Assembly (NCBI RefSeq): GCF_022376445.1
Contig: NW_025954999.1
Coordinates: 124,001 to 188,000, forward strand
DNA length: 64,000 nt
DNA from: Fomitopsis serialis
Lineage: Eukaryota; Basidiomycota; Agaricomycetes; Polyporales; Fomitopsidaceae
Reading direction: 5' to 3'
Below, piece by piece: positions 36,774 to 48,056 of the stretch. The translations under genes were made by a program, and so were the position numbers. Every line of letters begins with the position of its first letter. Positions within the stretch are counted from its first letter, which is position 1. Below the pieces are notes generated by a model. That model was not told where the DNA came from. It saw only the letters and a program-made list of their open reading frames with translations, and made no database searches.

Positions 36774-39080
36774 ATGACTCACGACCATGTGCCGAGCGAG
36801 TCGCCAGGCGAGGGCCTCAGCCGCTACCAGTGCCCCGACTGCACCTCGACCTTCAGCAGACGGCAGAACCTCCAGCGGCACCGCAGAACCCGTAAGCCGC
36901 GCCCTTATATTGCCTTCGATCGCTCCTACAGCGTTGACACAGATGTCGGCCTGACGCCTCACGAATGCCCCAGCTGCCGCGAGCAGTTCACACGGACGTA
37001 CGTTCAGGGCTATCCACCGTATTTGCGTTCAGGCACTCACGAACCGGATCCTCCAGCGACCTTCTCCAGAGGCACATCCACCAACACCATCGCGGCCTTG
37101 TGCTGGCCCCACCGCCGCCTCGGGCATGCAAGGCATGCGCTTCCTCCAAGATGCGATGCGACCGGGAGTCTCCGTGCTCCCGGTGCCGAGCAAAGGGACT
37201 TCGATGCGAGCCTCAATCTACTTCTTCCGGTAAGCTTTCATCTCCCCCGCACTCTACGTTCATCTGAGCCACCTCGCAGCACGAGCTTCTAGCAACGGCA
37301 GTCTATCGCCTCCACCGGAGACGCGGCCGCAGCCACTCCCTGACTCGCAAACACCAATGCAATCGGACCTCATGAACCCCATGTCTGCAGACCAGGCCAT
37401 GTCCGTCGATCTTCCTGATCTCAGTTTCTTTGCCGCGAACCCTCCACCGCTTGGCGATTTCCCAGTAAACTTGAGCGATTTTCTCGGCTTTGATCCTCTG
37501 CTCGGTTTCAGCACGGCCTTCGCGGAGGGACCAGCGAATCCTTGGCCTGCTGCACCCATGGCTGTCCCGCTACCCTCGATGGGATCCGCTACGCACCACT
37601 CGCCGCTCTCGGACTTAAGCTCGAGTGGAAGGTCCATGCCCGACTCGATGAGCCCCTCAGGCGAGATTTGCCCGACTCTGGAGATGCTCTCGTCGACGTA
37701 TTGGCCCAGCAGTGATTCAGAGTACCATGCTTCATCGGCCCCTAGCTCAGGGCGGTCGAGTCCTGCCCCGCGAAATATGCAACTGCCCACAGTCTCGACG
37801 TGCAGGTGTGTTCGCGCATACAGGGAACCCTCTAGACTTGAACGCTGACTCATCCACGACAGGAACGATCCTGCAAGCTTCTTCACGCCCGCGATGCGTG
37901 CTCGGTACCCGGCGCTCTACGCAGGCCATTTCGAGCGACACTGGCCTCTTCTTGGCCTACATTCGGTCGATCTCAACACGCTGCATCCTGCCCTGGGCGT
38001 TGCGGTCTGCTGTGTGGGTGCAATGTACGACGGGGTGCCTGCCCACCGTCGCCTGGCCACTGCCGTAATGCTCGTCCAGCGCACAGCACTCATCACTAAG
38101 CTGGTGCGTGACAGCCTTCCAGACCCTGACAGATCGGCATGCTCATTGTATGCGTCATCAGTCCACTCACCGGCTAGACGAGGCGGAGGCGCTCGCGATG
38201 CTGCAGGCGCTATTCCTGTACCAGCTCCTCGGCGCGTTCCAGCACGAGAAGAACTACCGCGATCTCACCAACGTCTTCCACGGCTCCTTAGTCCAGGTGC
38301 GCGCCGTCATATCTTGCCGCTTCTTTGCCATGCTCATTTGGTTCATCGATCCTAGCTCGTCCGCCGGTATTGCGTCCTTGAGCCGTCCGTCTCAGCGCCG
38401 CCAGGCCAGGCGACGGCCCGCGCGCGCCTCGCGCACGGCGTCTTCTTCCTCGACGCGCTGCAGCCGATCCTCGCGGGGACACCCGCGCTGCTGAGCATCG
38501 ACGAGCTGCGCGGCGGCACGCCGTCGCCCCCTGCGCTCTTCCGGCGGCTCATGGACATGCGCGGGGGCCCGGCGGCGATCCCCGACGCGCCGGCCGCGCT
38601 CACCCTCATCCTCGCGCTGCTCGGGCGCGTGCTCGAGCTCCTGCGCCTCCGCCAGAGCGCAGACGCGCTGTGCGCGGAGGGCGGGGCCACATCGGACGCG
38701 CTGGACGCGGCGCTCGTGCAGAGAGCACGCGGGCTCGGGGCGGCGCTCCGTCGCTGGAAGGATGCGTGGGACGCGCTCGACCCGGCGCATGGGGCGGGCG
38801 CGCCGGTGCCTGCGTGCGAGAACGCGATGCCGATCTACATGGTGCGTGTGGGCCTTCGCGTGGCTTGTCAAGGGTGCTGACGTGGTGGCGTGCGCAGATC
38901 GTGCTGACGCTGATCGCCCATGCTGGCGGGAGTGCGCCGTGGACCCCTCCAGGTCAGTATAACCCGGAGGAGCGCGCGGGCGGTCCGTTCGCGCAGTTCT
39001 GCCGCTCGTTCCGTACGTTCTTGAACGAGGCGGAGTGGTCGGGCCTGACGTGGCTCTTCCCGCCGTTCCATGTGAGTTGA
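36774..39080 (+). CDS. Hybrid C2H2 + Zn2Cys6 fungal transcription factor
   Basis: A nuclear DNA-binding regulator. Two C2H2 fingers come first: CPDC, twelve residues, then HRRTH formed across intron 1; and CPSC, twelve residues, then HIHQH. A perfect binuclear cluster follows (C-x2-C-x6-C-x5-C-x2-C-x6-C, starting RACKACASSKMRC). After a Ser/Pro-rich linker (FFAANPPPLGDFPVNLSDF) comes a fungal-specific regulatory domain. It reads RYPALYAGHFERHWPLLGLH, GVAVCCVGAMYDG, EALAMLQALFLYQLLGAFQH, then LTLILALLGRVLELLRLRQS, and ends SGLTWLFPPFHVS. It has several short introns, and the last exons are GC-rich. Next to the acyltransferase and divergent transport pair it may regulate them, which is inference. 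The exon around 37880-38110 is less certain. Confidence 0.85.
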
Positions 39081-39475
39081 GCTGTGAGCTGCGAGCTGTG
39101 GACTGTTGGACTTGTCTACCATGATTTTACGTGTATTTGTTCCATGTACCACTGTCTGTATGTCGGTGGGTTCTCTCAGTTGTGTATGTCGCTGTGAAGC
39201 TCGTGGATTGGGCCTGCCGTGTTGTCGTTGTCGTGTTATTACTCCGTATAGAATGTACTATAGCGATTAGGTAGTATCTATGTTCTCTCTGTTTCATCCT
39301 TTCCTGTCTACGTCGGTCCATAAGTTACATGAATCCGACATTCACAACAACTTCTGTATGATGTACTCTTACGCCGGTCCCCCCAACGAGGCTGCGTCTA
39401 AACTTGTTTGCCTCTATCGATAGGTTGTACAACAGTTCGGTCGACGTCGCCTGTATTCTACAAGTGCGTCTCTAT
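39081..39475. other. Convergent intergenic region
   Basis: T/G-rich sequence between the stop codons of the transcription factor and the OpuAC-like gene, probably 3' UTRs. No other feature was seen. Confidence 0.45.
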
Positions 39476-40413
39476 TCAGAACTCCAGCCTGGTCTCCTCG
39501 ATCCATTTCGCAGCCGCCTCATCCGGACTCAGCCCCTCCACCGCGAGCAGATAGTCCATCCGTGCGACGCCCTCGTTGCTGACGCGAAGCTTACGGAGCG
39601 CGTCGACGGTGTCGGTCGGTAGTTTCGCAGCAAGGGATCTTGTGACGATGACGCGCGCCGCGTCGGGCTTGTGCGCCCGAAGGAGGTCATCTGGGTCCTC
39701 CAACGCACGGATCTTGTACTTCGCGTGCAGGTATTGCGGGTGCCATAGCGGGACGACGACCCATTCTGCATAGTGCGCCGGATGCCCGGTGAGTCACGCT
39801 GAACAGAGCACGTTCGATAGGAGGGACCACTCACCGCTGTTTGAATAGGCTGCCTCGAACGCCGCACAGCACTTTGGGATGTCGCCGTCGACGAATTCGA
39901 GGGTCAGGCCGTAGCGGGCGATGATCTCCTTCGAGAACCGCGAGATGCCCGCGCCGGGGTTGATGCCCTGCACTGTGCGCACGAAGCGCGCAGCGACCTC
40001 CGGTTTGGCGAGGTCCGCGATGGAGCGCACCGTGTCCTCCGGGACGTAGTCGGGGACGCCCCAGATGCAGTACGGGTCGTATACAGCGGGTGCCCCGTCC
40101 TCCTCTCCGAGGACGAGCACGTCGCTCCGGAAGGGCGCGAGGTACGTCTCGTGCGACCCGGGGAGCCAACCGACGAGGATCTGGGTGCGGCCCTCGCGCA
40201 GGTCGATGAAGGCCTGCTCGTGCGGTTTGGAGATAACTTCGGATATGGTCACTCCATGTTTCGCGAGCACAGCACGAATTACGGCTGCGACAACCTATCA
40301 AAACGACAGATGCTCAGCATGGAGGGCGCGCACTAGGCTTGATCGTCTCGACAGACACCGACCTGGTGGAATGTGAGGTCGATAACACCCTGGGCAACGG
40401 TGACAGGTTCCAT
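39476..40413 (-). CDS. Bacterial-type glycine betaine/choline-binding protein (OpuAC-like)
   Basis: This is homologous to the periplasmic ligand-binding part of bacterial osmoprotectant ABC importers. It starts MEPVTVAQGVIDLTFHQ and continues VVAAVIRAVLAKHGVTI, KPHEQAFIDLREGRTQILVG, WLPGSHETYLAPF, YDPYCIWGVPDYVPEDTV, QGINPGAGISRFSKEII and EWVVVPLWHPQYLHAKYKI, ending EETRLEF. Tryptophans in VGWLPG, CIWGVP and PLWHPQ match the places where aromatic cage residues are expected. Two short spliceosomal introns (before VVAAV and before EWVVV) show that it is settled in a fungal genome. There is no signal peptide or lipobox, and no ABC permease or ATPase nearby. It shares a promoter region with the MFS gene. 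Horizontal transfer from bacteria is inferred. The frame is intact, about 270 residues. Confidence 0.85.
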
Positions 40414-40944
40414 GGCGGGGATAACACTGGCTTCCAGGGGAGCGCTCAGGCGGGACTGCCCATCAAAGTTGCAGGAGCGCAAGTTATGGCACGTCCGGAT
40501 GCGCCGGAGGTGATGCGGGAATGTGCAGCTCCCCGACGATGCGGCTATCCGCGGTAGTCCATGGAGCAAAACCGTAACGATCGACTGTCAAATGAAAGAT
40601 TTCGAGCTCGCTGATGGAAGGCGGACGAGGAGCGGCGGGAGATGCAGCGCCGGGGATGCCTCTTGGATGCCTCCATGCGTGGATGCCCCGGTGGATGTCC
40701 GGGCGCTTGACGCGTCGCGTCGCGCCTTTGTCACGTGTGCGCGTCATGCTGGAGCCCCCGACCAGCGTCCCGAATCCCTGCTTTCCGAGGTAGGCAACGA
40801 CGCCGCATCCCCCGAGACCCGTCGGAACAACGAGCTTACCGCACGGTCGATACAATAAAATGACCGCGACGTATAGAGTCTCGGACGGTTTAGGTGCTCT
40901 TCTTCCACCGCGATTCTCCCGCCGCGACCAACGCTATCGTCATC
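40414..40944. promoter_or_regulatory. Shared promoter of the OpuAC-like and MFS genes
   Basis: About 530 bases separate two divergent start codons. The direct repeats GGATGCC(T/C) near 40656-40688 and the words GACGCGTCGCGTCGCG near 40710 are candidate regulator sites. The layout suggests joint control; no site is proven. Confidence 0.4.
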
Positions 40945-42642
40945 ATGAGCTCGGCCGCACCAACAATGAAGAGCTCGTTCGAGCAGGAGAAGCACGCTAC
41001 CCCTTCTTCTGGGTCACAGGAAGCCTCCAAGGAAGAGGAGGAAGTCCAGGAGGAAGTGGCGCCGCCTCCGGATGGTGGCCTCGACGCTTGGATGACGGTT
41101 GTTGCCACCTTCCTGGCCAGTTTCATGGCCTTTGGTACCGGTAAGTTGGCGGAGGACTATATTGCTCCAGTATCGGCCACTCATTGTATTCATTCCACTT
41201 CAGGAAACGTCTGGGGTATCTACCAAGACGCATACACAACTAGGTCCGACTCGCGTTTTCTGGACGTGAGCCTGTTCAAGATCGGTTTCGTCGGTGGTAC
41301 TGCCGTGGGTTTCGGCTTCGCGGTTGGCCCCTTCGGCAACATCCTTGTCGCCAAGTTTGGCATCCGCGCCCCCATTCTACTTGGTGTGCTCATGATGACT
41401 GTCGCACTTATGCTTGCATCCATTGCCACCAAATACTGGGAGCTTCTCCTCTCCCAGGGTATTATGTTCGGGTCGGTATCGATAATGAACTTCCCGCGTG
41501 ATGCAGAGCACTTACGAGGTTCCTGTAGTATCGGAAGCTCGCTGGCCTACATTCCTGCTATCGGCCTTCCTTCCCAATGGTTCGACAAGCGCCGTGGTCT
41601 TGCTACCGGTATTGCGAGCGTAAGTCATTCGCACTTGCGCTCTGGATGTGGCTACTGAAAACAATCGTCTAGTCTGGGAGTGGTATCGGAGCCGTCATTC
41701 TGTCACCCATTGTGCAAACTGCGATCGACAACCTCGGTATCCCCTGGGCCCTCCGCATCGTCGGGTTCCTTTGCTTCGTTTGCGGGATGGTCTCGCTCGC
41801 GTTACTCCGCCAGCGTGTCGCCTCCAAGAAGCAAGTCCAGTACAAGGTCTTCGATCTCAGCGTGCTGAGGGTGCCCATGTACCCGCTGTACCTCGTCTTC
41901 GCCTTCCTCCAGTTCTTCGGCTACGTCACACCCATCTTCTTCATCCCAGGTACGTCGATTGTTTGTGCCCCGCTTCGCTGATGCTCATTCTTCGGTGAAC
42001 AGGCTACTGCACAGCGCTGGGCATCTCGGGCCCGAATACTTCCGCTGTCCTGTCTGTCACAGCTGCAGTCAACTCCATCGGACGTGTCCTCGCGGGCAGA
42101 GTTGCGGATCACTGGGGTGTGCTCAACGTCATGATTTCGTTCAACTTCCTCTCGGGTGTCATGGTCCTTGCGGTGTGGCTCGTCGCGAAGAACCTCGGCG
42201 ACATGATGGGTTTCGGCGTTCTCTGGGGCATCTTCAGTGGTGGTGAGTTTTGCGAAGGTTCGTCGTAAGCTGCGGGTACTGAAGGTGCACGTAGCGTACT
42301 GGGCGTTGTCTGTGCCAACGTCAGCGAAGATCGTCGGCATGGAGCGTCTTGGCTCCGCCGCGGCAATTCAGTTCCTCATGAACGTCATCCCGCCCATGTT
42401 CGCCTCACCCATCGGTGCACGAGTGCGTACAATTGCATGCTTCCCGCCTGACCAGATGACTAACGTGGACGCGTTGTTGTTAGATCATCGCCGGGACGTC
42501 TAGTGCGAACGGGATCTCCCAGGACAGCCGCGAAGCGTACAAGTACCTGATCGTGTTCTGTGCGCTCGCGCCCATGGTAGCGTCGCTTCTCCTTGTGCCT
42601 GTGCGCCTGCACTTCAGCAAGAAGCTGTTCGCGAAGGTGTAA
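40945..42642 (+). CDS. MFS monocarboxylate-type transporter (MCT/Mch family)
   Basis: A twelve-helix plasma-membrane carrier of the major facilitator group that includes yeast Mch proteins. A charged N-terminal tail (KEEEEVQEEVAPPPDGGLD) leads to AWMTVVATFLASFMAFGTG; the PDGG-W start is typical of fungal MCT proteins. Helical blocks follow: KIGFVGGTAVGFGFAVGPFG, GIRAPILLGVLMMTVALMLA, YIPAIGLPSQWFDKRRGLAT, ALRIVGFLCFVCGMVSLALL, NSIGRVLAGRVADHWG and RLGSAAAIQFLMNVIPPMFA. The end is RLHFSKKLFAKV. Six or so introns splice in frame and no gaps are needed. Substrates in the family range from monocarboxylates to riboflavin; here it is unknown. It diverges from the OpuAC-like gene. Confidence 0.9.
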
Positions 42643-43324
42643 GTATGAAAACGGTACATCCACTCTCCTTGGATATCGGACGCGGTCGTCGTATGGACTA
42701 TCTACGCGATGCGCAGCAAACATTCAGTAGAACGCATCTCAAGATCCGGGCTGCGTGGTTTGGAACATTTGCATGGCTCCTCTCGCACATTTCACATAGA
42801 GAAACACGAATCCGCATGTACAGCACGAACTATCCTTAGTCCCTTCCTATTATAATACTTCAGCAATTGACGGATGTCCATACTCCATAGTGCGTACCGA
42901 TGAACTTACTACGGTGTTGCCTGTGTGTGATTCTTCAACGCGGATGCGTTCGACGGCATTTGGTTCTGGTAATCACCATGACTTCAACTACCTGGCCCCA
43001 TGAGCCCCATAAACAATCCGGCAGAGGGCTTCCTGGCGAATAGATTCGCTGGTGGCACAGGAATCGTCGAATCCGGTCGACACGTACGCGCTGAATCCAC
43101 CAGGGGTCATCCGGTTACGTCCGATTATTGGAAGGTATGGTGGTTGGAACTCAAAACGTAAAACAACTTATGTAAGTATCAACCCGGTCTACTTACTGAG
43201 TTAAGCGCGCAGCGCCTCTCTTTGCGCACCAACCCTCTCCTCCAGCGTGCTCACTTCAGAGCTACAAACAACCGGTTTGAACCTTTGTATCTGAGCTGCA
43301 GAAGCATACCATACCATACTAGTA
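42643..43324. other. Intergenic region
   Basis: This is the MFS 3' end and the leader of the gag-like ORF. No gene or terminal repeat was found. Confidence 0.45.
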
Positions 43325-44617
43325 ATGCCACAGATACTTGTCGACTCAAACACGCTAGCAACTCCCGACTATTACAAGCGCAAGGAGGATGCCGAGAGCA
43401 AGCAGCGTCTCCTTGACATGGGTTGGAGCGCTGAACACGCTGCGCTTGCCTTCCCTCAAGCTTTGCCCGAACAAGAGCTGGTTGCCGGGGCGGCCAGACG
43501 TCGTGGGGAAATAGACGAGTTGAAGAAGAAGTGGGGCGCGGACTACCTGAAGTACGTTCCTATCCCGGACCGTCCTATTCCACGAGGAACACTCGTTCCA
43601 CTCGCCGCGCCGTACGCCGTCCGTCGACTCGAGGAGGGAAAGTACATCGCAATGTATTACTACACCAACCGAGGCTTGGATGCAGCTGCCGCGGAAGTAG
43701 CGCAAGCCGTCGACGACGTACCAGCTATGACATGGATGTGCGACAGTGATGGCACTATCTCCTGTGTACCGGCCGCCTCAATGCAACGCGCGAAAGATCT
43801 CATCCCTGATAGCGAGCTCACATGGACTCAATTCGAAGAAGCCGCCCCGAGGTTCTTGGTCGCGATGCGACAAGCAGATTGGGCCTGGGACCGAGTACGC
43901 ATGCTCGCCGATCTCTGGAACAACCTACGAGTCCATCCATCCAGGCAGTCGCACGACCCGCTGGACGCGCGCGCGCTGCTCACTTACCAGGCAGAGCAAC
44001 GGCAGAGGTGGCATCGCGCCATTCCATCCCATCGGGGTGCCTGGGACATTTCTATCATCTCGGAGGAGATCTTACGTGACACTTACCATTGCGTCTACCA
44101 GGCAGATCGAGCGGCGAAAGATGCAGTGAACGACGCGCATTGGGACGCGCTGCGCGTGTCCCTCGACCAAGCATCCCCAGTGCAGAGCCCCTCCTCCCAT
44201 CGTGGAGCTGACGCCTCCGTCGATGGTTCAGCTGTTCGCACCAAGCCAAATAGAAAAAGGACATCGGCACCTTACCCTAGCCGCAAACCGCCGTCTTTTC
44301 CGAGCGGCGCAGGCGGGTCGGTTCGTTCCGCTTGCGCCATATGCCTTGGCCGCCATCAGCACCATATTTACTCCTGCGACGCCGAGAAGACCTGGGACAG
44401 CTCTTTCGACACCATCACCAAGCGCATCCGGAAGAGCATTGTCCTCACCGACGGCGGACACGCCTTGTGCTACGACTGGCAACGGCCCGCAGGATGCGCC
44501 AGCCGTTCGCACGACGCAAGGCACCTCTGCTCGGGATGTGGACAAGCCACTCACGGTGCTCAGCAGTGTCCTCGTACGCAGCGCGTGGGGGCTGCAGACG
44601 TCGTATCGAGTCGCTGA
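43325..44617 (+). mobile_element. Gag-like ORF with zinc knuckle, orphan mobile-element gene
   Basis: A single uninterrupted 430-residue ORF, intronless amid intron-rich genes. It begins MPQILVDSNTLATPDYYKRK and includes YLKYVPIPDRPIPRGTLVP, SPYAVRRLEEG-like sequence (APYAVRRLEEGKYIAMYYYT) and LTWTQFEEAAPRFLVAM. Near the C-terminus are CAICLGRH (with further His/Cys), CYDWQRPAGC and CSGCGQATHGAQQC. The last is an exact C-x2-C-x4-H-x4-C retroviral-type knuckle. The pattern fits gag-like proteins of retroelements found in mushrooms, from memory of that group. No reverse transcriptase, integrase or recombinase follows. It is either a truncated element or a retained gag-derived gene. Confidence 0.7.
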
Positions 44618-44875
44618 GCTGGCATGGCATCTATGCGCCAGCGGGCTTGCAGCACAATTCCCGCCGCGGTCAGCTTCCGAGCAAGACAAAATGTGACAGA
44701 TGCATGTCGCACAATTCCGAGTTCTCTCTACCCCAATCAGCGGCCAGCAGGCGCTGTCCACGGGGATTCTAATTCTCAACGTTGACGCCTCTCCCTCGGC
44801 AGATGAGTACGGCAACTTTTCCGGCGCGGGAGCAGACTTCATATGCGCCAGCGGGAAGCTGCATTCATTCTAGGT
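44618..44875 (+). mobile_element. Decayed downstream part of the gag-like element
   Basis: After the gag stop, a short open stretch reads GILILNVDASPSADEYGNFS and then GADFICASGKLHSF before a stop. It is composed like the preceding ORF and looks like the remains of its C-terminus or of a second ORF. No polymerase motif is visible. Confidence 0.35.
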
Positions 44876-45350
44876 GCGTCGACTTCCAAAGGGGAGTAAC
44901 AGACGAGCCGCAGCACGTCGCCCCCAGCTTCTTCATGCCGAGGATTACAGCTCATCCGTTGTTCCCCAGGCCTAGGAGTTTTCTTTGGATCGGGTAGCCC
45001 AGAGGGCCGCACCCGGCATGCACTAGTCCAATTTGGAAACACTTAATTCTTACAGCGCTCCGTAAACCCACTGTGTTGGATAGCAAGCGCGACTCATTCA
45101 TCCCTCTTCGATCATGCCACAGTCTCTATTCCTATTTCATGTATCATACCGCACGCCCGCATGATAAGGTCTAAATACGCGAACGTAGTCCCTAGATACA
45201 AAGTTCGATATCAAATGCATGCATGATAGGGTGCAATTGCACATCGACAATTGAAGCTACAGGGTCAAGATCTTGCGCTTGAGAGTATTGGGATAGATTC
45301 TGTCGATATCAGGGCGTCCTACCTTGTGTGACATTTACGGTCTTGTACGA

Positions 45351-45440
45351 CTAGATGGACATCCCCTCCTCGTCCTCGTCCTCGTCATCCTCCTCACCTC
45401 CTCACCTCATCGTCCTCCTCGAGATTCAAGGGGTCCTACA
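45351..45440 (-). pseudogene. Orphan acidic C-terminal exon fragment
   Basis: The minus strand reads DPLNLEEDDE just after a good intron-like stretch (gtaagt donor, ctgtag acceptor). After a GAGGTGAGGAGG duplication that shifts the frame, it resumes EDDEDEDEEGMSI and a stop. It resembles the acidic end of a nuclear or chaperone protein, but no upstream exons are seen, since repeat copy B lies where they should be. Confidence 0.3.
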
Positions 45441-45559
45441 GTACCGTGTTATATGAATCCCTTCAGTGCATGTCCTTGCGTTCTATGCGCACCTTGAGAC
45501 CTAACCAAGGGTAACTTACCCCGGTCGGTATTCCGTTTAGTCCAGTACTAGTATGGATC

Positions 45560-45702
45560 CGGCGAAGTCACCTTTACGGAGGCGCACTGAGCCAATGATC
45601 AGCTAGACACCATCGAATCGAACCTCAGTAGTGTACATGTGTATTGTTCGAGTCTACATAGGGCTTCGCCCTCAAATGACGATAAACGGGATTACAAACA
45701 AA
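45560..45702. repeat. Dispersed repeat, copy B
   Basis: Partner of copy A at 31963-32094, in the same orientation. It contains the short inverted word GGGCTTCGCCC, and the flank word GGCGAAGTCACC. No target duplication could be recognised. Confidence 0.6.
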
Positions 45703-46475
45703 CTAGTATGGATACCGCACCGCGAGCGACGTGACGGCATCAACAGCTACCGTGACTGAGTACTGAACCCTGAGATCGATGCGAACACATCTCACTCCTA
45801 TGCCAGTGAGGCCTCGTTGTTCATAGCGTCAACCCTCGTTTAAGCGGCCACAGTTGTACGTCACTAAGGCCCTGAGCAGATGCAGTACAACTTAGCTTCC
45901 ATGTATCCACACAAATGATATTGGGCGATGTGCAATCACGTACACCTGTACATCTTTCGGTCATGTCCGGGTCATAGTCACCTTTCTACGCGATGTGAAC
46001 ATGCATGACGTGGAACGCGCATAAGTACAACGGCAAAAAGACATCCTCCCGTCATCTCGTTCAGCGCTATAGGCGCAGTGAATTCGCATGAGCCGAGCCG
46101 CTATTCATCATTCGCAAAGCATGGGCACCACAAGGGTCTCGCTTGGTAAGCTCTGGCACTGTACGGAGGGCGTGTGAGGCCACATGCCGATAATACTCGC
46201 TGAAGCGCCGCCGTTCCGTATGACCGCCTATCAAGTTCTCAATCGAAGACAAGCTGAGGAATCGCACGGTCGGCCATGCTGTGTGTCACAGGCAAACGAA
46301 CCACGGACTCGCTGAGGTCCGCGGCCGAGTGCACTGGAATACCATCGCCAAGAAAGGAAGGTGCAGTAGTTCGACACATTGACGCCAGCAAGACAAGACT
46401 CCATTGTTGCGTCGGATGCAAGGATACCTATCATACACGCACTTGGTATTGACGTTCACCATACTTCAAGCTGGT

Positions 46476-48056
46476 TTACAGCACTTTCTCGACGCCGTCG
46501 GGCAATTTATACCCTCCTTGACGGCGAACCTAGAATGCGAGGTCAGAGCCCCTATTGCGAATAAAGCGCACGCGCTGCGTACCTCGTCGAAGGTATCCAT
46601 CAGCAGGAGACTTTTATCATGGCCCCATAGCTCGCTCTGAATCTTGCCATCCCGAACACACCGTGCGACCTCATCCGCTTCGAAATGCCATCCTCCACCC
46701 ACATAGTGAAAGGCTCGCTTCTCCTCGCGAACCACGACGCCGCTGCCTGGTTTATCAAAGTACTGGACGACGAAATGTGACGGCTTAAAGATTGGAGTGC
46801 CGATGATGATGTTCCCGTTGCGGTACCGAATTGTCGCACCGAAGTGTGCTGTGGGCAGCGTCATACTGCACGTGAGGACTGCCTGAGCCTTCAGTGTCTC
46901 GGTGAAGTTAACGATCCAGCTTGTACTGCTGTCGACGCCGGTCTGTAGTGTCTTCACCATAGACGCGCTAACAGAGGTGGGGAGGGCCTTCTTGTTTGAG
47001 GGGTGCTCATAAAGAGCGAGCACGGCCTGGGCAAGGGTCGTCAGAACACGCAATGAATACAACCTCCATCATACCCAGATCATGGGGTAAGGACCTCTGG
47101 AAGGTACGCTCGGTAAGTAAGTACATATTCAGCGATAGGCGAGAGAACGTACAGATCGAGAAGCGCTCCTCCGCCCAGGTGCGGGTCCATCATTCTGTGA
47201 GACTTGGGGATGTCTGCGCGATGTACGAAATTATAACTCCCAACATAGGAAGATACTTGGTGACTTGGCTTACTGTCAATGTCGAAGTCATGCGACAAGT
47301 CTGCGTGCAAAAGAACTGGGTCGCCTAGAGTGCCCTCCTCCGCAATGCGCTTCACCTCGAGGGTCAAAGGCTGGAACCGCGTCCACATCGCCTCCATGAA
47401 GAACAGTTTGCGCTCCTTGGCAATCTTGATCAGTTGCCGCAGCTCAGCTGCGTTGGATGTGGTCGCCTTCTCGCATAGGACGTGCTTGCCTGCGAGAAGC
47501 GCGGCGAGAGCGTTCGTGTAATGCTGCGTGTGTGGCGAACCTTCCGCAAAATAAAGGTAAGTCCATCCTGCAGGTTTTTCGTATAATGGTACACCCGCGC
47601 ACCGATGTAGACCGCGTCGACATCCTGTGTTCAACATTGCACTAGTGAGCGTCTCGGCGGGCATGACTCGGAGTGGGAGGCGCGCACCGGATCTGTGAAG
47701 ACCTCCTCGTATGTTCCGTATGCACGGATAGGCTTCCCCTTCGCGTGTGCGGCGATGAAGTCTACGGCCTTCTGCACTGCGCCATGTCGAGACCCGACCG
47801 CTACGACCTTGTGGACAACATCGACGGTTCCACGCCTATGCAAAGAACGTTCGAACCTATTAGACTGCCCGAAGAACTCGACAGATATGTCGCAGAAGGC
47901 TACTCACGTAGCAGGATCCACTAAGGAGTCCTAACGTATACGGTACGAATCAGAAAATTCAGAACGATCTGATAACATTGCTGCCGCCACACGGACCTTC
48001 ACGAATTCCATGGCGATTCGGCCAGTGGAGACAACACCCCATCGCAGTACGAACAT
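46476..48056 (-). CDS. Gfo/Idh/MocA-family oxidoreductase (dihydrodiol dehydrogenase-like)
   Basis: An NADP-dependent dehydrogenase close to trans-dihydrodiol / D-xylose 1-dehydrogenases. It starts MFVLRWGVVSTGRIAMEFVK, the dinucleotide-binding turn, then DSLVDPATRGTVDVVHKVVA and GSRHGAVQKAVDFIAAHAKG. A splice gives DAVYIGSPHTQHYTNALAA. The conserved catalytic-type lysine is in HVLCEKATTSNAAEL, followed by MEAMWTRFQPLTLEVKRI. The second domain has RMMDPHLGGGALLDLGPYP and ends LPDGVEKVL after the last intron. Seven or so exons splice in frame. The substrate cannot be chosen: sugars or aromatic dihydrodiols are both known in the family. The order of exons and the family length (about 390 residues) agree. 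Confidence 0.9.

Larger units (their letters stand above)
44876..46475. other. Intergenic region with a repeat copy and an acidic exon fragment
   Basis: About 1.6 kb without a supported gene. It holds repeat copy B (45560-45702) and, on the minus strand at 45351-45440, a fragment encoding a very acidic tail. Other ORFs are short and unrecognised. Confidence 0.45.

Noticed and set aside
37260..37886. 208-residue minus-strand ORF
   Set aside because: It mirrors the Ser/Pro-rich linker of the transcription factor on the other strand.
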